Positions 1 to 12,222 of a stretch of 64,000 nt of DNA are shown piece after piece. The DNA lies in the NCBI GenBank assembly GCA_002917075.1, contig NTMA01000034.1, positions 186,001-250,000 of the forward strand. Direction: 5' to 3'. This DNA comes from Hawksworthiomyces lignivorus. Lineage: Eukaryota; Ascomycota; Sordariomycetes; Ophiostomatales; Ophiostomataceae. The translations under genes and the position numbers were made by a program. Below the pieces are notes generated by a model. The model had not been told where the DNA came from. It worked only from the letters and a program-made list of their open reading frames with translations, and did not search any database. The stretch's first letter is position 1. Each line of letters begins with the position of its first letter.

Positions 1-1030
1 TTTGGGAGGCTGCTCGCTTGTGGGGATGCGGCGGTCGTAATAGGTCTCGCGGAGGATGAGAGTGCAGGCCACAAAGCAGGACGCAGTCATGGCCGTATAG
101 ACCCAGAACGGCACGGGCCACGGCTCGGCCGTAAGCATGAATGCGGTCAGGAGGGGGCCCATATACTGACAAGCAGAGAAAAATATTAGAGCTCTTGTTC
201 TATAAACAAAACCATGGGTAGATTGTCACATTTCTCCAACGTACCGGGCTGATGATAAAAAAGGATGCCCAGATATTGATCTTGCGGGCACGTTCATGGA
301 AGAAAAAGATGTCTTGGATGAAGATGAGGCCAGTGACCTGCGTCACAGTACTGAAGAAACCGTTGAGAATCCGAGCTGCCATGAATGATTCGAATGACGT
401 CGCGCCGGCGCACCAGGCAGCCGTGGCAGTGGATACGGCCATGAACCACCAGACGACGGGGAGACGACCGATGTAGGCAGCAAAAATAACAGCTTTTCTG
501 TCAGCAGGAGTGCTTAGAATACTTGGCAGCCCTATGAGGATTGAAGAACATACCAAAAATGCCACCCGCACCAAGCATAAACACATTACCGGCCTGGCTG
601 TGGTTGACCTCATCTTGTGACATATCCCACTCTCTGTGCGCATTAGCAAAAAAAGAACAATATAATAATAGCTCGTGCGCGTTGGCGCTCTGTGGAAGAC
701 ATACGCTGCCTGAGCAATGAGCGTGACGGCGCCGGTGGCGCTGCCGTAGTCCGGCAGGAAAGCAACGCAGGCGATGATGAACAGCGTGACATGCTTTATG
801 GTCCAGCTCCAGTTGAGGGGATCATTAGGATCGTCGCTGGGCTGAGGAATCAGAATAGTGTGGCCATCCTTTGCGCGCTTGAGCCCGACGGCGGAGCTAT
901 CTTCAGCATCGATGACATAACCCTCGGATTCGGCGTACTCGTGGAGATCGACATTTTGGTGTTGTGTGTGCTTCTCCGCGTTATTTGCCGCCTCGAGCTC
1001 CGAGGAATCTACGGCTTTGGCATCGGCCAT
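1..1030 (-). CDS. MFS transporter, 5' part (runs off the left edge)
   Basis: This is the N-terminal part of a major facilitator superfamily transporter of the fungal DHA1-like type, a plasma-membrane proton-coupled permease; the substrate cannot be told. Exons fit 1030-705, 633-554, 492-245 and 165 to beyond base 1, with every phase matching, giving 273 residues here. The cytosolic N-terminus carries the family hallmark DPNDPLNWSW just before TM1. TM1 to about TM5 follow, with GNVFMLGAGG and the YIGRLPVVWWF segment after the second intron, and a sequence matching the family (RETYYDRR) where it meets the edge. Donors are GTATGT, GTATGT and GTACGT. The 3' half, including the second bundle of helices and the stop codon, lies outside the window. 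Confidence 0.9.
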
Positions 1031-3944
1031 ATTGGATAAGAGTGGGAAAGTAAAGCGAAGACCCGCTTCTTATCAAGAGGGAGAAATAATTGAAGCTCAA
1101 GAAAGGGACAAAAAGAAGCAATGGCACTACGCGGCGATTCTGGTCAAAAGAGGCCGTCATGTAACTCTAGCTCGTGCAGAACAGAAACATAAACACAAGC
1201 AAAGAGAAGGGTAGTCTGCATGTTTATAAGTGAACCAAAGGATGTGCAGGGCCGGGGAAGGGGGTAAATGGTCCCAAACTCAGGCATCTAGCACCGAGGT
1301 AGGGTGTAAGAGGAGTGGATGATATCCATCTTCCCTCACCCCGGAATAATGTACATAGTCAAGAGACAGAGCATTATTTCGTACTACGCTCTCTACTAGA
1401 GGAAGCATTTTACCTGTTTTACTATGAAGTACTTTCTTTTTTTTTTTTTTTCATAAGATCCCTGTTCCGCATCCTTTCTCGTCCCGATTTGAAAATGGAG
1501 TGCTGACACTCATATTATCAATGCATGCTGTAACATAAAGGTCGAGGGAACAGCGCCAAGAGAAGAAGAATATACCCTTCTAGCCATCAAATTGAACTGC
1601 CGAGCAGATAGTAAGAAAAGGTTAAAAAAGGAACAAATTCGGAGAATTGGCACACGTTCTCCACCCAACCCTTCTTCTCCAACCAAATAAATAATATTTC
1701 CCCTCCTTTCACCTGTTCAACGACGAACACGCTGTTTTATTTGAACACAAGACGTGCGTGTCAAGAGGAATACACATGCAGGTGGAGAAGACGCACCAGC
1801 ACCTAATGCTGGCAGAGTAAAGAAAGCCGAGTTTGGTACGGGAAATGCGAAGCCAAATCAGAACGTATGCTCGCGAAGCGCCCTGTATGCTGAGAAAAAT
1901 CTATTTTTGTAGGTGAAGTAACATTGGCGACATCACAAAGGACAAACGAACCAACCCATCGTAGAAGCTAGATACTTGGCAGTAAGAGTTTGGTATCCGA
2001 CGACTTTCCCGAACGCAGCGGCCTTTGGGTGTTAGGTAAAAACCAAACAATAAAACCTGGGTATAAGAAAATAGGAAGTCTAAAAATGGCACCCAAAGTC
2101 AATGCGCTTGCATATGGGCAGGCCGAGGTTACTTTCTCTGCTATAGGGAAGAGCGGACTGGAAATGAGATAGGAGACAAAGCTACTGTTGTCTAATTTCT
2201 CTAGAAGAGAAGGCAACATGCGACGGACATGATGTCTGTTCGCAGTTGAAGGGCGTCTATTCTCAAAATAGCGAGCCTCATCTTATCTGCCGTCTGTGGT
2301 AGCCGTGTGAGATCTCTTAATTTGCGGCCCCTTTTTTTGAGTGTTATTTGCCCATCTGGCCAGGTAGCTATCATCGTCACGACCTCGGTGCTCTCATATT
2401 GTCCAATAGGTTAATCTCAGAGATACAAAAGTTGCACAACAGTTTTCCTTACTTTCTAAGATAGATAGGACAGGCTATACCCTAGCATCAAGACACTCTT
2501 TCTATATGCAGGGGACGCTCAGCAAGAATGGCATGATTACTATGTTAAGAGTGATCTGAAGAGTATTCTGTGACTTAATAATTTCTCACCGAGACGGTAT
2601 GCTGGGAAATTGCGAGGCTGTATAGCCTGGCTCAATTGGCTTTGTTGACCAGAGACAATATCATCTTCTGCGCTACCGCAGCTTTATTAAACGACATTTT
2701 GCCGACCCAATTTTATCCAGTCACTTGTTCTGTTGCATCTCGAAACGCGAAGTACAGCGATGATGTGCGATGCTTGTGGTGTATGAAAAGGTTATTCTGC
2801 TTCGAGAAAACGCGGCATCGGAGACATATCCCCGACGCTGATCAACCGCGAAAGACAGCCAAAGGGGCAAAGCAGGAGGGGAAGCAAGATGGAGAAAGAT
2901 GGGGAAAGATGGGGAAGACGAGACTAGTTAGTTAGCGACAAAACAAGCTTAACTTGAGGGCGTGGTAGTGTAGCTGTAGTGTACTGCTAACTACTCTGGG
3001 AAGCCAGACACATCCAATAGAGACAGCGACCACGAGGTCATACGAGAAATGAGTCTTTCCAAGACGAAAGAGATGTCATATGAGACTGAAGTGCGAGTGA
3101 ACTCCGCAAGAGAAATCGGCAGACAATCATAACGCAAGAAACGCGACATTCTGCGTAGGGAAGACAGCATGGAGCGCATCCATCAAGGGGCGGAGCGGCC
3201 ACATAATCAAATCCACTTGTCTGCCCCTTTGTTTGCGGACGAACGGGTCCCAGTTCAACGGCCGCAGCGACATGCTTGTCTACATTGTAAACTAATCCAC
3301 GAATGGTCCAGAACTAAATACCAATTAGGTCTGCTGATCAAGGCGTAAAATATAAAAAATGAGAGATGAACCTTGCATTGGTAGTGGAGCTGTCTCGAGC
3401 CATGTGCGTTGACATTTTGTGTGTGTGTTTGGTACCGAGCTGATGTCAAATCGCCAAATGACTGGTCGACTGTGCCTACGACCAACAGACTTTTGCGTGA
3501 AACTGACCGAATGCAATTGTCAAGCGCCCTGCATGTGTTAATATAAACATATTTTGATCTCATATGCTACGTCGGTGTAAAAGGAACCCAGGCATATGGT
3601 TATTCTATGGAACCCTCTGTTGGCCTTGCTATACCCCTGGTAGACGTTTCTAAAACCTGCGCTGCCGTTCATATGTTGTGATTTGGACTGCAGCAGAATA
3701 AGAAGCATGCAGCTGCTAATATGGGATTGTCGCTGCGCCGAACGTGCATCCAACCCGTCCGCTCAACCACTTATTGTGATGTGACTTTGTGCAGATAATG
3801 TTCGTTTGTGTGCCCATGATCATCACATACTGTATTACCACCCTATGCTCCACAAGCCCCTGCCTTGTTCCCAACCCCCCGGGAGTCCCAAATCCAGCTG
3901 TTAGTGCCCCATAAGCCATTTCATCTTCTGCATGTGCTGGTAGC
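1031..3944. other. Intergenic region without a convincing gene
   Basis: About 2.9 kb between two minus-strand genes. It should hold the MFS promoter on its left and the 3' end of the zinc-cluster regulator transcript on its right. Only short open frames (under about 100 codons), without recognisable domains, are present. An uninterrupted T tract lies near 1435-1451. Confidence 0.5.
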
Positions 3945-6515
3945 CTACGTTATTTTATTCCAAGGTGTCCAATTGTGCGGTATGCCCATGTCTAAGTTTG
4001 CTTCCAAAGCGCTGTCGATGGCACCCAAATCAAAATTTGGATCAAAGTTGCCAAATAGATCAATGTCCGTATCAAGATTGTCCAGCACCGACAGGTCCAG
4101 GACTGGCTGCGTCTGCGGTTGCTGCTGTGCCACAGCGTCTGGCTGGAAGTCCAAACCGAGTCCTGCCGGCCGCAAAGAGTTCACGTTCAAAACAGTTGCT
4201 GGCTTGGCTGATACGGCGCCGTTTCTGTTGTTCTTGTCGTTGGGGATAGTGCCGTTGCTGCCGCTGTCGCCCATGCTCTTGATGGCATTCCCGTTGTGTG
4301 CCGGAGGTCCGTCGAGAGCTGGCGGCTCTGTCGACGCGGTGGCCGCAGAGAGGACTGTTCCTTCGGGCGCGTCTACGACTGTTTCGGCAGACGGGGAGTC
4401 CCCTCGCCCTCCTCCAACGCCGGAGGAAGCAGCAGAATAAGCAGCAGTTGCGGCGCCGGAGGCGCCGTTCTGCTGCGTGCTCTCCAGCTCCTCGCGCGCC
4501 AGGGAGGTCGCCGCCTTCTCCATCTGCTCCCAGATGCGCTCGCCCAGGGCCGTGTTGACGCGGGCGCTGACAAAGACGTCGCCCATGCTCTTGAGCAGGG
4601 CGACAATGTCCTTGAAGCCGGCGCGGCTGCGCGTGCGGAACATGGGCGTGCGGCTGTAGCGCATCTTCTTGTACTGGACGCTCAGCGCGACCGACACAGC
4701 GTAGGGGATAAAGGGGAAGAAGCAGATGTGCTGCGTCTGCGTGACCCACACGATGCGGTCCGACGAGTGCGACCGCCGCGGGTTCAGGATGGACATGGGC
4801 AGGTAGTTGCGGTCGTCGCCCTGCGTCTCGGAGAAGGCGCTCAGCGGCTGGCGGCACGACAGCACGCAGACCGTGTGGTAGAGCACCTCAATTGTCGCTG
4901 TGGGTGGTAGCAGATCAGTTAGAATTAACAAGAAAGGAGCAAAAAAAGAAATCGAGAAGCAGAAAAAAAAGATATACGAAGAGAATTGCTCACCAATGTG
5001 CATAGCCGGTAGCCTCTCGGCCTTGGCGTCCAGAATTAGAGACTCGTAGACGGGGATGTCGATCATGACGAATGGCTGCCGTGGCCTGTACAGATAGATG
5101 ACCTTGTCCAGCCACACGATGACCAGCATGAAGAGGCGGAAGCAGGGAGGCTGGGTTGCGATGCAGTCTTCCGGGTTCTTCCCGTTGTCGTAGGAGTGCA
5201 TCATGCACGGGCGGCCGTAGATGACTGCGGATATCCGGTCCAGCGCCCACACGGCGCAGAAGATGCGGTCGACGTCGTCGTCGGGCTGCTGCGGGCGGTA
5301 GCCCAGGAGGTGCGCGCCCACGGTCTGGAAGTGGTGGATGGCCTGCGTGCAGAGGAAGGACGGCTTGTTGCGGTCGGCCTCGGTGGACGCCTGGTAGAAG
5401 AAGGACAGCAGGATCAGGGCGCGGATGTAGTCGAAGCGGCGCGCGATCACCTCCGCGTCCAGCACGGTGGCGACCGCGTCGGCCAGGCGCGTGTGGAACT
5501 CGCGCGGCGTCAGCAGGCGGCTGCCGGGCCGCAGCCGCAGATGGGGCGCGGCCGTCTCGGCGTCCGTCGTGGCCGCCGATAGGGCGATGAGCTGCTTGAC
5601 GACGGTGGGGAAGATGGACGCGTGCAGCGGCGGCGACGACGAAGACGCCGCGCCGTCCGCCGGCGGGTCGAGGCGGAGCTCGCTCTGCTTGAGCACCGGC
5701 AGCACCGGGTGGACCTTCTCGCAGTAGATGTGGTGCAGCACGGCAAAGTCCTCGTCCGGCGGCACGATCACCAGGCACTCCTTGACAAAGGCATACTTGG
5801 CGCGCTCGTACTGCAAGGCGGCATTGGAGATGGCCGACTTGCCGCTGCCGTAGGCAAAAGGCCGGTGTCGCGGCGGGAAGAGAGACTGGGACTTGCCGGC
5901 GCTGGCGTGCTTGTTCGGGCCGGCGATCGCCTCCTCTCCGTTCCGCCCGCCCTCCTGGGTCTGGGAATACGGGGGCAGCCACATGCCGAGGTCATTTGAG
6001 TCTCGGTACGACGAGCCGGTGGCCGGCAGGGCGGGCGTGGCCGCCTGGATGAACATGCCCTCTGGGTTCATGTCGCTGATAAACCGCGACGAAGACAGCT
6101 CCATGAGCCGGTTGGCTGCCACCTGCGTGGCATCTTCCTCGTCCGCAGCATTGTCACCGTCGCTCGAGGCTGGTGGCGGCGACCCCTTCGGCCGGCCTTG
6201 ATCATCTCTAGGCTGGCCAGCTGTGGACTTCCGCTGCGTCCTCTCCGCGGTCCCGGCTCGAGAGCCAGTCATGCCTAGGCCGCCATGTTCACCATCGTTG
6301 TGGACGCATCGTTTCTAGATGATCCCAGCGGGCCATCAGCTAATTTTCCATGAAATGCATACTATAATGGAAGGTGTTTCAGATGATGCAATGCCAGACT
6401 AGTGTACCTTTCTCTTCCGACAGAGCTCGCAGGCTTGCGCAACCTGCTTCCTCTTCATGGGCAGTCCGTCGGTGTCGGAGGCGACCCATTTAACTGGGGC
6501 GTGAGAGGAAGCCAT
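3945..6515 (-). CDS. Zinc-cluster transcription factor, Ctf1/Far-like
   Basis: Nuclear regulator with a zinc-cluster N-terminus and a fungal-specific transcription factor middle domain. Exons 6515-6408, 6314-4994 and 4897-3945 give 793 residues; both introns fit in phase (donors GTACAC and GTGAGC). Exon 1 encodes CELCRKRK and exon 2 adds KRCVH, so the binding motif reads C-x2-C-x6-C and is split by the intron. No further cysteine pair follows, so the second half of a canonical Zn2Cys6 cluster is missing. Downstream are FISDMNPEGMF, which I associate from memory with cutinase transcription factor 1 beta and relatives, and a middle domain rich in helices (for example RRFDYIRALILLSFF and WALDRISAVIYGRPCM). 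The C-terminus is low-complexity and ends in an acidic, leucine-rich stretch that could activate transcription. Those relatives control fatty-acid or cutin use; that role is only inferred here. Confidence 0.8.
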
Positions 6516-7338
6516 TTGATGCTAGGGAAGTTGTCGGAGCTTCCAGTTTACGCAAAATTGATCTACAGATATCGATGGAAGAATGCCCGCAGCCCTGTTT
6601 GTTAACTGCCGTGTGGGCTGACGCCGACCCAGGTTGGATTGGAGGCGATCCAGTCAGTTCCGGCCCAGGCCCTCAAAAGAGGAGGCTGAAGCGCTGCTAG
6701 ACAAATAAGTGAATAGACGACTGAATTAATTCTTCTAAGCCAATTGCTCACGGCCTAGAATTGCTTTTCTCGCTGGTAAGACTGGATGCTCTGCGGTCTC
6801 TTCTTTACCTTTGATGGTCGTTTTGCGATGAAGTTGCGGAGCGGAGTTACCTGATTTTAGCACCTCCGCCGAGATTTTTCCATTAATATCCGTATTGCCA
6901 CCTCCACTCCGACTAAGCGCAGTCACGCAGCCCGCACCATTTCCCCAGTTTATGACAATTCCGGTTTAGCTGGATTGGCCGGTGTTGTTTGTAACTCTCC
7001 AGGCATCTTTATGTGTGCCGAAACTTCAGCTCTGGACAAATGGAATTCACTCCGTCATTCGATGGAAGAAACTAAGTAACGTTGCTAAGATTAGGAGGGC
7101 GGCCGTCTTCCATTGAAGAAGAAGAAGATGCTCACGATGGACAGCAAAAGTCCTCTGCTTGGGGAGATGTTTCTTGCTTGTGCCCTAATATTGCAACTCC
7201 GCTTCCTCTTACACACTTACACACAGAAGACGAGTGCATCCTACAGCTCCTTCTCTGTATCAGTAATCTGCATATAAGATGCTATCCGTTGCCTCTTCTA
7301 CATAGCTAGCTGTATGAGGAAATTCAACCGCCTCATTA
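6516..7338. promoter_or_regulatory. Divergent promoter region
   Basis: About 0.8 kb separates the start of the zinc-cluster regulator (minus strand) from the start of the DUF1479 oxygenase (plus strand), so it must contain both promoters. No clear TATA box or regulator site could be assigned by eye. Confidence 0.4.
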
Positions 7339-9070
7339 GTGCCATTCCCTATGTTTGCCTACACTGTGAGCGTCCTGAGGCGACCGGCCTCTGCATCTCG
7401 TACCCTACTCCCCCGTCTGCGTGCAATTAGCATGGCGGCCACTGCTACTCAAACGCAAATCCAGACCGGCCCTCCTCCCATTGGGAAACGCGAGGGTGAC
7501 ATCTCGGACTCGTTTGCCTCGCTCTCTGGGCTGCACAGGCAGCCGCTGCCGGACAAGTTCCGGCAGCTCAAGCTCTCGCTGACAGAGGGTCACGAGGCGG
7601 AGGTGGTGGCTAGCTGGAACAAGCTCCTGAATATTTTAAAGACTGAAAACGAAATCATTGCCAAGGCAGGTCCAAGTGTGATACCCAAAGTCCGTTTCAG
7701 CCACCTCAATGACGATCTCGCGAGGCTGCGCCCCGAGCTGCTGAAGCGTGGCGTCGCTGTTATCCGCGGCGTGATTCCGGAGAAAGAGGCGCGGAGCTTC
7801 AAAGACCAGATCGAAGCCTATGTTGCAAAGAATCCAAGCACAAGGGGTAGGTCGAGAACAAGAGAAACAAACAATAAAGAAAAGAAGATTGTTGTGTGCG
7901 AGCGTCTGCTAAATGTTGTGCCTACTAGGCTTCCCCCCCGAAAACCCGCAGGTGTTTGAGCTGTACTGGTCGGAGCCGCAGCTGCGGGCGCGTGCGCATC
8001 CGAATCTGATGGCCGTGCAGCGCGCGCTGCTCAAGGGCCTGTGGCACGTGGTGGACCCGTCCGACGACCGCGTGGACCTGGGCCGGCCGCTGACGTATGC
8101 GGACCGGCTGCGCATCCGGCAGCCGGGCGACGCGCGGTTCGCGCTGGGCCCGCACCAGGACGGCGGCAGCGTGGAGCGGTGGGAGCGCGACGGCTACGGC
8201 ACGAGCGGCGTGTACGACGCCGTCTTTGCCGGCCGCTGGGACGCGGGCTACGATGCCTGGGACGCCGGGCGGCGCGCCGGCGCCGTCTGCGACCTGTACG
8301 ACGGGCTGGGCGCGTGCAGCGCCTTCCGCGCCTTCCAGGGCTGGCTGAGCATGAGCCGCGTCGGGCCCCACGAGGGCACCCTGCTCGTGTACCCGCTGGC
8401 CAAGCTCGCCACCGTCTACACGCTGCTGCGGCCCTTCTTCCGCCCGATCCAGGACGCGCCGGCGTCCGCCGCCGCGCAGGACATGGCCGCGTGGCTCGCG
8501 CCCGAGAACTGGGTGTTTACGGCCGGCAGCGACATGACGTCGGAGCTGCAGGGCGCGACCCCGGGCCACGGCCAGGAATACCCCGCAGCCGCCGACGGAG
8601 GCGTCCCGCTGCACCCGCACCTCGAGCTGGCGCGCACAATGGTGCACGTCCCGCAGGTGGCGCCGGGCGACTTTGTCGTGTGGCATTGCGACAGTAAGCA
8701 GCGCAGACGAGAGAGGAAAGGGACTTACCAAGATCCAGGTAGCTGACAAGACTCGGCAGTCATCCACGCGGTCGACCCGACCCACCGCGGCACGCTCGAT
8801 TCGAGCGTCTTGTACATACCTGTGTGCCCGGTCACGGAAGTCAACGCGCGGTACCTGGTGCGCCAGAGAAAGGCGTTCCTGGACGGCACACCGGGCCCCG
8901 ACTTCCCGGGCGGGAAAGGCGAGAGCGAGCACGTCGACCGCCCACCTGTTTCGACGATTGGCTCAGAAGACGGGCTACAGTCGATGGGGCTGTCCAAGCT
9001 GCCGACGGAGGGATTGCAGGGAGGCGCCCTTGCCGTGGCAGAACGGGCCAACGCAATCTTAGGCTTTTGA
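7339..9070 (+). CDS. DUF1479 (YbiU-like) Fe(II)/2-oxoglutarate oxygenase
   Basis: Putative non-heme iron, 2-oxoglutarate-dependent oxygenase of the DUF1479 family; the substrate is unknown. Exons 7339-7846, 7929-8693 and 8760-9070 join in phase to 527 residues. Family signatures are GFPPENPQVFELYW directly after the first intron, the iron-binding HxD in GPHQDGGSVERWE, and the distal histidine in IIHAVDPTHRG at the start of exon 3, with the C-terminal arginine region VNARYLVRQR. The second intron falls between the WHCD strand and that histidine. The first 31 residues are rich in Arg, Ser and Leu without acidic residues, like a mitochondrial targeting peptide; a second in-frame ATG at 7432 would give a shorter form. 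It is divergent from the zinc-cluster regulator, which may or may not control it. Confidence 0.9.
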
Positions 9071-9336
9071 GTTTTGCGACGAGACACGAGGCGCAAGAAG
9101 GATATGGCACGAAAAAAAAGGACGAACCGTAAGAAGGACAAACTGTAAGGAAAAGACTGTAAGACTGTATAATGAAATCAATTGGACACAAGCCTCAAAA
9201 AGAGGACAGCGAATTGCGACAACTGCAATAACAACATTTTTAATTTCCGCTTGGTATAATTCTATGTATCTTAGAATGACTTCCAAAAAAAAGCTGCCGC
9301 TGTCATGGCAACCTGGCCTATCGCTTGGGGCAGCAT

Positions 9337-10049
9337 CTAGTTCATGAAGTTGCTCAGGTAGTCCTGCTTGCCCAGAGGCACGCCGCGCGAGCGCAGGATG
9401 GAGTACGCGGTGTTGAGGTGGAAGAAGAAGTTGGGCAGAGCGTAGTTGAGGACGTACGCCTTGGCCGTCAGGTTCAGGGAGCCGGCCTTGCCCATTTGCC
9501 TAGAGGTGGGGGGGAAAAGCGGGATACGTCAGTGGCTTTGAGGAGACCAGAGAGGGGTGAATTGACCAATCGAGTCGATTCCAGCCTAAGGAGAAAACAA
9601 AAAAGGAGGGGGAGAGCTGTCTGCGGTAGAGATGCAGGCCATGCGGGACAAATGGAAACAGAAACAGTAGCAGAAGCGGGAAAAGAAACTTACAGCTCAA
9701 CCATGTTGTCGTCCTTGCCGTCGACAGACTTGGCGTCGACCGACGAGACGAGGTCCAGCGTCTTCTGGACGCGGGCCTTGAGCGCGGCGATGGTGGTCTC
9801 GTCGTCGGCCCAGCTCTCGATCTCGTCGCCGGTCAGGCGCCAGAGCGACTTCTTGACCGTGTTGGACGCGACCTGGACCTGGAAGCTCAGCGGCTTCATG
9901 TCCTCGATCAGGGACACGGAGACGTAGGAGTCGGCATTCTCGCCCTTCTCTTTGGCGTAGTCCTCGGCCTTCTGGAGGATGTGGGCCAGGGTCTTGAGGC
10001 CCTTGGTGAATTCCACAAGGGACAGGTCGGAGAGGGTAGCGGCCGGCAT
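9337..10049 (-). CDS. DUF1993 family protein
   Basis: Conserved fungal and bacterial protein of the DUF1993 family, whose fold resembles the DinB/YfiT four-helix bundle; no reaction is established. Exons 10049-9694 and 9499-9337 give 172 residues, with a GTAAGT donor and a CTAG acceptor. Family features are SLVEFTKGLKTLAHIL near the N-terminus, the block LIEDMKPLSFQVQ, and the C-terminal block LPNFFFHLNTAYSILRSRGV followed by GKQDYL. It lacks a signal peptide and is probably cytosolic. Its 3' end converges on the DUF1479 gene, only 266 bases away. Confidence 0.87.
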
Positions 10050-10219
10050 TTTTGTTTTATGAGATAGCAGCTAGCAGAGTGCAGCAGGGGAATAGGCAGA
10101 TCTTTGCAGTGTCAAAGTTGGAACAAGTGTGAGTGTCGTAAGAGTGTGCACGCAAGATAGGGCTCGAGAGGGCTGGATGGCGTCATTTCACGAGACGATG
10201 AGAAATTCGAGGATGGGAA

Positions 10220-10231
10220 GCGAGTATAAAT
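10220..10231 (-). promoter_or_regulatory. Possible TATA element for the DUF1993 gene
   Basis: On the minus strand the sequence reads TATTTATA about 170 bases upstream of the DUF1993 start codon, a plausible distance for a TATA element with a long leader. This is based on position and sequence only. Confidence 0.3.
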
Positions 10232-12100
10232 ACTTCCCGAGGCCCCTCCCCATTCTTCCCCAACTGCACAGAGACTCGTTGCCACATGCTACTTGCTACC
10301 TGCACACGTACTGGCCACAGAAACTGCTGGCATAAACTACGCCAAACTGATCTACGGCACCAGAGGACGGAGAAGGGAATGCGCCAATTTGCAGAGACGG
10401 GATTCGCCAGAGAAACCATATGGGTCTTGAACGGACTGTGCCAATCCGTCCCCGCTCGCCGGGCGACCGCCTGTTTACTAATACAAAAAAGATGGCGCGT
10501 ACGCGAGACGAGCATGAATGCAAGGCCAGCTGCTGTTGAAGACGTGTGGAAGACCGAATTAGACCGCCGGCAGGATGTTTTGACGTCCTGCGCTTGGCAG
10601 CTGACTAATTGAAACTCGTCATCGAGATATTAAAGCGCAAAAACGGGCGCAAACATGTGCAGATCTGGCCGTCTGGAACCAAGCTTGGTCTCACCCGGCA
10701 GACAGAGGGGACGACAGCAAACAGATGCAGCCGAGGCTGCACAACGTAAAGTAAGATGACAGTACAAGGCACCTCGAGCACAGCCGGCACAGGAAGCCGA
10801 GCTATATTGACCAGCAGGGACCGGACAGGCTCAGGCTGCGCACAACTACGGGTAGAAACTTCGCTGTGTCGACGTGGACCTAAGAAGACCTGGAAGATCA
10901 TCGTCTAGGCATACATGCAGGCAACACACCAGAGCAGAAGCGCAACGTGACGCAGGTCAATAGAACTGCTATTTTTGAGCATAAACTAGACGATGATTCC
11001 ACAGCATCGTGCTCAGGCTCGTGGAACAATGCCGCTACTCCACAGGCGATTTTTGTCTCACCGGTCATTCTGCCAAAACAAAAAAAGAGGGGGGTAGGGG
11101 TCTCGTTTCTGCTCCCGCTTATTCGATTGGTAAGCCATGGAACAGCAGAGAATAGTAGGACCATATATTGAGAGACCACGTCAATTTTGAACGACGTGCA
11201 TCGCTGCGCTAGGAAAGGACAAGTGGTCTTGAGATTGTGCACATAAAGTTTTGCGGCTCTGCGACTAGGTGCGCTGAAAGTTGCTCGCTTTCGGGTCAGG
11301 GAAAATGAACAAATACGAGATAAGAGCTCTGCAATAAGTGCTCTGTTCCTTTGGGTGGAGAAGCTGAGAGAAGGCCAGAGAACCAAGTGTTTTTCGGCGA
11401 TAAAGAAAGAATACCTTTCCAGACGAGAAGCCTCTGAGTCTCTGGGGGGGAAACTCCACAAAGTCAACGGGAGCCTCGTTTGTGGGGAAGAATAATATTA
11501 GAGCTCTTCTGAGGACGCTCAAAAGGAGAACTATCAGTAAATGAAAACAAATATCAGGCCAGGCCAGGAGGTAAAGCGTACGGCGTGCTAAGTGCACGAA
11601 TGCTGTCCTTGGGACGAGGACCTTCAGCTTTGCAGCTTGTTCCATGTTAGAGATGTATCGTACTCCGTGTATCTTAACTTTGTTCGTATACAGAAAATGT
11701 AATACATTGCCATTGGTCCTCTCTCTTCTCGGTCGTTCTCGTTTTTCTGGTTGCATTCAAGAGTCATGCATCGACCCTTCTAAGCTTGGACAGGCTTTGC
11801 CATTTGACATGAAAATCAAAAGGCTGCATTCGCCGCCGTTTCGTTCTTGAAGAGGTATCGCGTCGACGATCTCTCCGCATCCTGCGAGAGCTCTGTAAGA
11901 GCTATTCCAACTCTCGGACATACGCTGTTCCGGTTGTAAGCAGAGCGTGAACGTAGCAGCAAATGCGACCAACCGCATCGACAGGCGCAGCTTCGGCCAG
12001 CGTCAGCTTACTTTTGCTAGCTCGGACAGCGGACAGCTCTAGTTTATGAGGACAGGTTTCAACATCGTTCGTGATATGACTCTTCACTTTTTGTTTTCAA
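10232..12100. other. Intergenic region without a convincing gene
   Basis: About 2 kb between the divergent DUF1993 and metallo-beta-lactamase genes. Open frames reach 189 codons on the minus strand (10898-11467) but show no recognisable domain, no partner exons and a composition like random translation. I see nothing that can be called. Confidence 0.45.
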
Positions 12101-12102
12101 GA

Positions 12103-12109
12103 TATAAAA
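12103..12109 (+). promoter_or_regulatory. TATA box upstream of the metallo-beta-lactamase gene
   Basis: The sequence TATAAAA lies about 115 bases before the ATG at 12223, in an AT-rich context and the right orientation. Confidence 0.45.
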
Positions 12110-12222
12110 CTACGATTTGAGATGCAAGAGAGGCGTGTGGCGAGTAGTGTTCTAGAAAAGAGATCGTGACAGCAAGTATACAAAGCATTTAAAGAAAGGC
12201 GAACGTTCACGAATAATACAAA

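Noticed and set aside
4990..5982. 330-codon alternative frame on the same strand as the zinc-cluster regulator
   Set aside because: Arg/Pro/Ala-rich out-of-phase reading of the same exon; the called frame has the family motifs and matching introns.
7925..8932. 335-codon antisense frame opposite the DUF1479 gene
   Set aside because: The plus-strand frame has the conserved enzyme motifs; the antisense frame follows only from GC-rich codon use.
10898..11467. 189-codon minus-strand frame in the intergenic region
   Set aside because: No domain, no plausible start context or companion exons, and a composition like random translation.
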